Positions 5,614-8,613 of a stretch of 8,613 nucleotides of DNA are shown piece by piece (position 1 is the first letter of the stretch; every line of letters begins with the position of its first letter). This DNA is from JBEKYH01 sp049511115 (lineage in GTDB: Bacteria > Planctomycetota > Phycisphaerae > Tepidisphaerales > Tepidisphaeraceae). The notes under the pieces were generated by a model, which was not told the origin of the DNA, did no database searches, and saw nothing but the letters and a program-made list of their open reading frames with translations. Both the position numbers and the translations under genes were made by a program. Where the stretch lies: the NCBI GenBank assembly GCA_049511115.1, contig JBEKYH010000199.1, positions 1 through 8,613 of the forward strand, written 5' to 3'.

Positions 5614-7692
5614 CTATCGCTTCTTTTTCTGCTGTTGCCGCTGCGCCTCGCGGGCCAGTTCTTCGGCTTTTTCCTGCAAACGAGCCAGCCAGCCTTTCGC
5701 GGCGGGTTTGTCAGTTTGGCCCAAAGGGGGGAGCCGAGTGCCGCGGATTTTTTTTTTGCCGACGTCCACAATCACCGGCCCAGTCGCGGCTTCGATCGCT
5801 TCGGCCTGCTTAATGTGATCGCGAATGCGCTTGCTTTCGATGATGCCCAGGCCCGTCGTCGTCAGGTAATACAGATTCAAGCCGCTGGGAAACGTGTAGA
5901 ACATGAACGGGAAGACCAGCGTCATCCACATCATCATTTTCTGCTGCTGCTCCTGCTCGGGCGACAAGGCCGCGGGCCGGGGCATGAAATATTTCTGATT
6001 GATGAACGTCACCACCGCCATGGCGATCGGCAGCACGTTGATCGCTGACAAATGCCAGCCGAAAACAAGCAGCGGAACCGGCGAGGCAAATTTGATGAGC
6101 TGATCCGGCTGGCTCAAGTCGTGAATCCACGTCCAGTGGACGCCGAAGAATTTGAGGAACGGAGCCTGGCGCAACTCAAAGGTCGTTTGCAATGCCCGCC
6201 ACAGGGCGATGAAGATGGGCATCTGCAAAAACATCGGCAGGCAGCCCAGGACGGGGGTGAAGCCGACGGTTTTGTAAAGCTCCATCTGCGCCTTGCCAAA
6301 GCCCTCCTTGTCGTCGCCGAATTTCTTTTTCAGACGTTCGATCTCGGGAGCGAGCTTCTGCATCTTCATCATCGAGACCTGCGATCGCTTGGTGATGGGA
6401 TGGAGGAGCAACCGCACGCCGCAGACCAGGGCGATAATCGCCAGGCCCCAATCGCGCAGCACAAAGTGAAGCCCGGCCAGGAGCGCGACGAGCAGGTTGA
6501 TAAGCCAGGGAATGGTGCACAGGCCGCAGAATCCGCTGGTGACCATGACCAGCGTCCCGTCGTAATGGAGGGGGAAGGCGCTGTAATAGGCGCTATTCAA
6601 CAGGTCGCGCTGCTTGGGGCCGAGGAAAACGCGCAAGGGAAAATCGGATGACGATCCTGGCGCGAGCTGAAAATCAACGGTCCGGAAATGGATCGCGACA
6701 AACCGCTGATCAGAAGAGGCGTCTGGATTCAGGGCCTGTGCAAGAGCGCTGACCAGCTTGCCTTCGGAATCGGGCCGGACCAGGGCGTTAAAGTAATTGC
6801 TGCTGGAACCCATCCACAGCAGCGGCAGATTGTCCTCATTGGGCTTGTAGTCTTTGCTGGGTGTGGAGCCGTGGAAATAGCTGATGGGGTTGTGGTCGAT
6901 GCGGACCAGGCCGCCATTGTCGTAACCGGCCGCGACTTCCGTTTCCTGCCGCGCCGTTTCGGCCTGCGGGAGCGTTGGCCCGTTGAGTTCCAACGACGCC
7001 GTATGCGGCTGCGCCGACACGTTCGCCAGGGTGTACTTGATAACCACTTCGTAACCCTGCGACGGGGCGCTTGGCGAATCGAGATCAAATTCCTTCGTCA
7101 GTCGAACGGCCGGCTGGCCATCCTGCAGAAAATCAAGCTGGTAGACGGCCGAATGATCGGTGCGATTGACCAGGGCGAAATCTTTATCCCAGAGATTGAT
7201 GCGGTTGCCGTCAATAATGATGGCGGCGGTTGCCATCGAGCGCGTCTGGCCGGCCGAGTCGATCGCGTAGGGCGTTTGATACCGGTAGACTTCGTCGCTG
7301 TCGGCGGTTTCCAGAAAGGCGTTAAGAACCACGGCGTTCAGGCCGGCGCCGGCCGGGTCAATTTCAAGCGCAATGTGGGCGTGCGAGTCTTTATACGTCT
7401 CCGAGCCGACGATAATCGGAATCGCAGCATTTTCCGCCGACGGCAACGTCGTTGGCGCCGCCGCAACGCTCCACCCGGTCGATTGCGTGGCAGGCTCGGT
7501 CGTCGCGCTGGCAACGCTGGGCTGCGTGGAGTCGGAAGCGGCGGACTGCGAGCTATCCGCGGTGGCCGGCGCGGTTGCCCCCGGCTGTTTCCATTCGGGA
7601 TGCACCTTGTATTCGTGCAGGAGAAATGCCTGATAGGCCAGCCCAAGGCCGGTGATCAGCAAGATCCCCAGGATCATGCGCTTGTTGTCCAT
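5614..7692 (-). CDS. yidC: Membrane protein insertase YidC (Gram-negative type with large periplasmic domain)
   Basis: YidC inserts and folds inner-membrane proteins, alone or with the Sec translocon. The product has 692 residues against 548 in E. coli. Residues 5-25 are the N-terminal membrane anchor, followed by an Ala/Ser/Thr/Pro-rich linker (about 38-90) and a periplasmic beta-domain (about 91-365). The conserved insertase core runs from about 390 to 620: membrane segments near 393-411 and 413-432, the groove arginine R427 in GVRLLLHPITKRS, the cytoplasmic charged hairpin (about 440-474), then segments near 480-500, 540-567 and 588-615. GCLPMFLQMPIFIALWRAL (483-501) is highly typical. The tail (621-692) is strongly basic and ends RQQQKKKR, as in YidC proteins whose extended tail touches the ribosome. 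The ATG at 7692 lies 6 bases after the phosphoesterase stop, with no strong Shine-Dalgarno, so coupled translation is likely. Codons 646-648 sit in an A10 run. Confidence 0.96.
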   Translation of the reverse strand: MDNKRMILGILLITGLGLAYQAFLLHEYKVHPEWKQPGATAPATADSSQSAASDSTQPSVASATTEPATQSTGWSVAAAPTTLPSAENAAIPIIVGSETYKDSHAHIALEIDPAGAGLNAVVLNAFLETADSDEVYRYQTPYAIDSAGQTRSMATAAIIIDGNRINLWDKDFALVNRTDHSAVYQLDFLQDGQPAVRLTKEFDLDSPSAPSQGYEVVIKYTLANVSAQPHTASLELNGPTLPQAETARQETEVAAGYDNGGLVRIDHNPISYFHGSTPSKDYKPNEDNLPLLWMGSSSNYFNALVRPDSEGKLVSALAQALNPDASSDQRFVAIHFRTVDFQLAPGSSSDFPLRVFLGPKQRDLLNSAYYSAFPLHYDGTLVMVTSGFCGLCTIPWLINLLVALLAGLHFVLRDWGLAIIALVCGVRLLLHPITKRSQVSMMKMQKLAPEIERLKKKFGDDKEGFGKAQMELYKTVGFTPVLGCLPMFLQMPIFIALWRALQTTFELRQAPFLKFFGVHWTWIHDLSQPDQLIKFASPVPLLVFGWHLSAINVLPIAMAVVTFINQKYFMPRPAALSPEQEQQQKMMMWMTLVFPFMFYTFPSGLNLYYLTTTGLGIIESKRIRDHIKQAEAIEAATGPVIVDVGKKKIRGTRLPPLGQTDKPAAKGWLARLQEKAEELAREAQRQQQKKKR
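5748..5757 (-). other. A10 homopolymer in the yidC tail (possible slippage site)
   Basis: On the coding strand ten consecutive A residues encode K646-K647-K648 and the first base of I649. Runs of this length are known to promote RNA-polymerase slippage and ribosomal frameshifting. Loss of one A would move translation into a frame that continues 61 codons after the lysines and stops at 5567-5565, just past the mnmE GTG. Gain of one A would end YidC after about 13 further residues. The run is plainly visible; that slippage occurs is inference. Confidence 0.4.
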
Positions 7693-7698
7693 GTATGA

Positions 7699-8448
7699 TT
7701 AACGGCCGTCCAGGAGGCGTGCCCCTAAAAAGTTGTCGAGCTCATCGATCTCTTCCACCTTGCGCACGGTTGTCTCCACGTCGTACGCAACGCGGACAAA
7801 TTCGAGGTACGTGTCGCTCACCACGACAAAACTGCTGCGCGGGTCCCGGTCGCGCGGCTGACCCACGCTCCCGACGTTGATGATGGCCTTCTCATCGCTC
7901 AATTGGAAGCGATATTCAAGCTCGTCGGGGCTATAAAAATCCGGTCCTTCTAGAAAGACCCCCGGAACATGGGTGTGCCCGACAAAGCATAGTCGCTCAA
8001 AGCGCTCAAATATGCTGACAAATTTGCCGGGATTGGTGTAAATGTCGTCGGGAAAGATGTATTCGTTGATCGGCCGCCGCGGGGAGGCATGGACCGCCAC
8101 GAAATCCGCCGTTTTCAGCCGCACCGGCAGGTTCCCCAGGAACTTCCACCGCGCGGCGCGCCTTACCGCGTCCGGGTCTTCCTCAAAGCATTTGCGCGTC
8201 CAATAACACGCCTGCTCGGCGCCGCTGTTAAAATTGAACGGCTCATAAAAAACCGCAAAGTCATGGTTCCCCATCAACGCCGCCCGGCAGCGCGTGGATA
8301 CTAAATCGAGGCATTCCATCGGGTTAGGCCCATAGCCGACGATATCGCCGAGGCAGACGATGTGCTGAATCTGCCGCTTGTCGATCTCGGCCAGAACCGC
8401 CGTGAACGCCTCCATATTGCCGTGGATGTCGCTGACAATTGCGAACAT
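7699..8448 (-). CDS. Metallophosphoesterase of the calcineurin-like superfamily (YfcE/ApaH-like group)
   Basis: This is a 249-residue soluble protein with the full set of dimetal phosphoesterase motifs: DIHGN (D7, H9), GDIVGYGP (34-41, D35), GNHD (60-63), VHASP (H120) and GHTH (157-160). NVGSVGQPRDRDPRSSF (191-207) is a hallmark of a widespread family of single-domain bacterial phosphodiesterases/phosphatases. The motifs predict hydrolysis of a phosphomonoester or phosphodiester with Mn, Fe or Zn; the substrate cannot be told from sequence, and dinucleotide tetraphosphates or cyclic nucleotides are only possibilities. The start at 8448 is chosen because the family begins M-x-A-I-x-S-D-I-H-G-N. 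The frame stays open upstream to the window edge, but that stretch is proline-rich and lacks family features. No clear Shine-Dalgarno precedes the ATG. It is immediately upstream of yidC (6-base gap) and so likely in one transcript with it. Confidence 0.93.
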   Translation of the reverse strand: MFAIVSDIHGNMEAFTAVLAEIDKRQIQHIVCLGDIVGYGPNPMECLDLVSTRCRAALMGNHDFAVFYEPFNFNSGAEQACYWTRKCFEEDPDAVRRAARWKFLGNLPVRLKTADFVAVHASPRRPINEYIFPDDIYTNPGKFVSIFERFERLCFVGHTHVPGVFLEGPDFYSPDELEYRFQLSDEKAIINVGSVGQPRDRDPRSSFVVVSDTYLEFVRVAYDVETTVRKVEEIDELDNFLGARLLDGR

Positions 8449-8468
8449 AGCAAGGAAGTCGATGGTAT

Positions 8469-8499
8469 GGGGAGGGGGAGGGGGCGTCAAATGAGGGGG
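8469..8499 (+). promoter_or_regulatory. Four-run G-tract with G-quadruplex potential upstream of the phosphoesterase gene
   Basis: The plus strand reads G4-A-G5-A-G5, then ten bases, then G5. That makes four G-runs with loops of 1, 1 and 10 bases. It lies 21-51 bases upstream of the phosphoesterase ATG, on the template strand, so any RNA across it would be C-rich. The runs are certain; folding and a regulatory role are inference, and the 10-base loop is longer than in the strictest G4 definition. Confidence 0.35.
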
Positions 8500-8612
8500 A
8501 GCAGCGCAGAGGTGACTCCAGGATCCAGCCCCTGAATACGAATGGCCCGGCGACCTGAGCCATCGGAGTTGGGGCCGGCAGGTGAATTCTCGTTCGATGG
8601 CTTGTCTGCATC
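8487..8612 (-). CDS. Possible C-terminal end of an upstream gene (partial)
   Basis: On the minus strand one frame is open from the right edge for 41 codons to a TGA at 8489-8487, 38 bases before the phosphoesterase ATG. It begins with a polar, Gly/Asn/Ser-rich stretch (DADKPSNENSPAGPNSDG) and ends GRRAIRIQGLDPGVTSALLPLI-like, which reads as a plausible protein end. The other two minus frames are also open here, so the choice is uncertain. The spacing would fit a gene leading the phosphoesterase-yidC-mnmE-nfo block. No family is recognised. Confidence 0.3.
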   Translation of the reverse strand, partial: DADKPSNENSPAGPNSDGSGRRAIRIQGLDPGVTSALLPLI

Positions 8613-8613
8613 C

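Noticed and set aside
6688..7698. A 336-codon plus-strand ORF opposite the first half of yidC
   Set aside because: It is exactly antisense to a well-supported yidC, has an Arg/Gly-rich composition typical of reversed GC-rich codons and shows no domain. The same holds for the other plus-strand ORFs at 5590-6651 and 4056-5349.
7699..8490. Phosphoesterase starting at 8490 (263 residues)
   Set aside because: It would need a TTG start and a poly-proline leader encoded by the C-rich tract. The family N-terminus matches the ATG at 8448.
8324..8611. A 95-codon minus-strand ORF at the right edge
   Set aside because: It runs over the start of the phosphoesterase in another frame and turns Arg-rich there. 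A shorter frame ending at 8487 fits the gene spacing better.

Overview
The window looks like chromosomal DNA from a moderately GC-rich Gram-negative-type bacterium. A planctomycete or a close relative is my best guess. This rests on a long protein of repeated carboxypeptidase-regulatory-like folds, a small protein with Arg-Arg repeats and a PTW-EVLE tail that I associate with planctomycetes, and a YidC with a large periplasmic domain. The lineage is an inference from protein style; there is no rRNA or other marker gene here.

Layout, left to right. Positions 1-2565 (+) hold the C-terminal 854 residues of a large multi-repeat beta-sandwich protein whose start lies outside the window. It converges on the minus-strand genes across a 47-base gap with a possible hairpin. 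Positions 2613-3065 (-) encode a 150-residue basic protein of unknown function with nine Arg-Arg repeats. A 291-base spacer (3066-3356) follows, with only a doubtful 32-codon ORF in it. From 3357 to 8448 everything reads on the minus strand as one compact, probably co-transcribed block. In transcription order it is: a metallophosphoesterase (7699-8448), yidC (5614-7692, starting 6 bases after the previous stop), mnmE (4216-5574, 39 bases after yidC) and nfo (3357-4202, 13 bases after mnmE, with its Shine-Dalgarno overlapping the mnmE stop codon). The right edge may hold the last 41 codons of another gene of this block.

The block is mainly housekeeping: membrane protein insertion (YidC), tRNA wobble-uridine modification (MnmE) and abasic-site repair (endonuclease IV). 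The yidC-mnmE order matches the widespread rpmH-rnpA-yidC-jag-mnmE neighbourhood, but no jag lies between them.

The most interesting item is not a gene. A 54-base, nearly perfect palindrome (4528-4581) of REP/MITE type sits in frame inside mnmE. It adds exactly 18 residues between the G4 and G5 motifs of the GTPase domain. Secondary points are an A10 homopolymer near the end of yidC whose alternative frame runs across the mnmE start, a four-run G-tract upstream of the phosphoesterase, and the Arg-Arg repeat protein. I saw no CRISPR array, tRNA, rRNA, transposase, phage gene or recognisable defence system, and I do not think the window contains a new multi-gene system.
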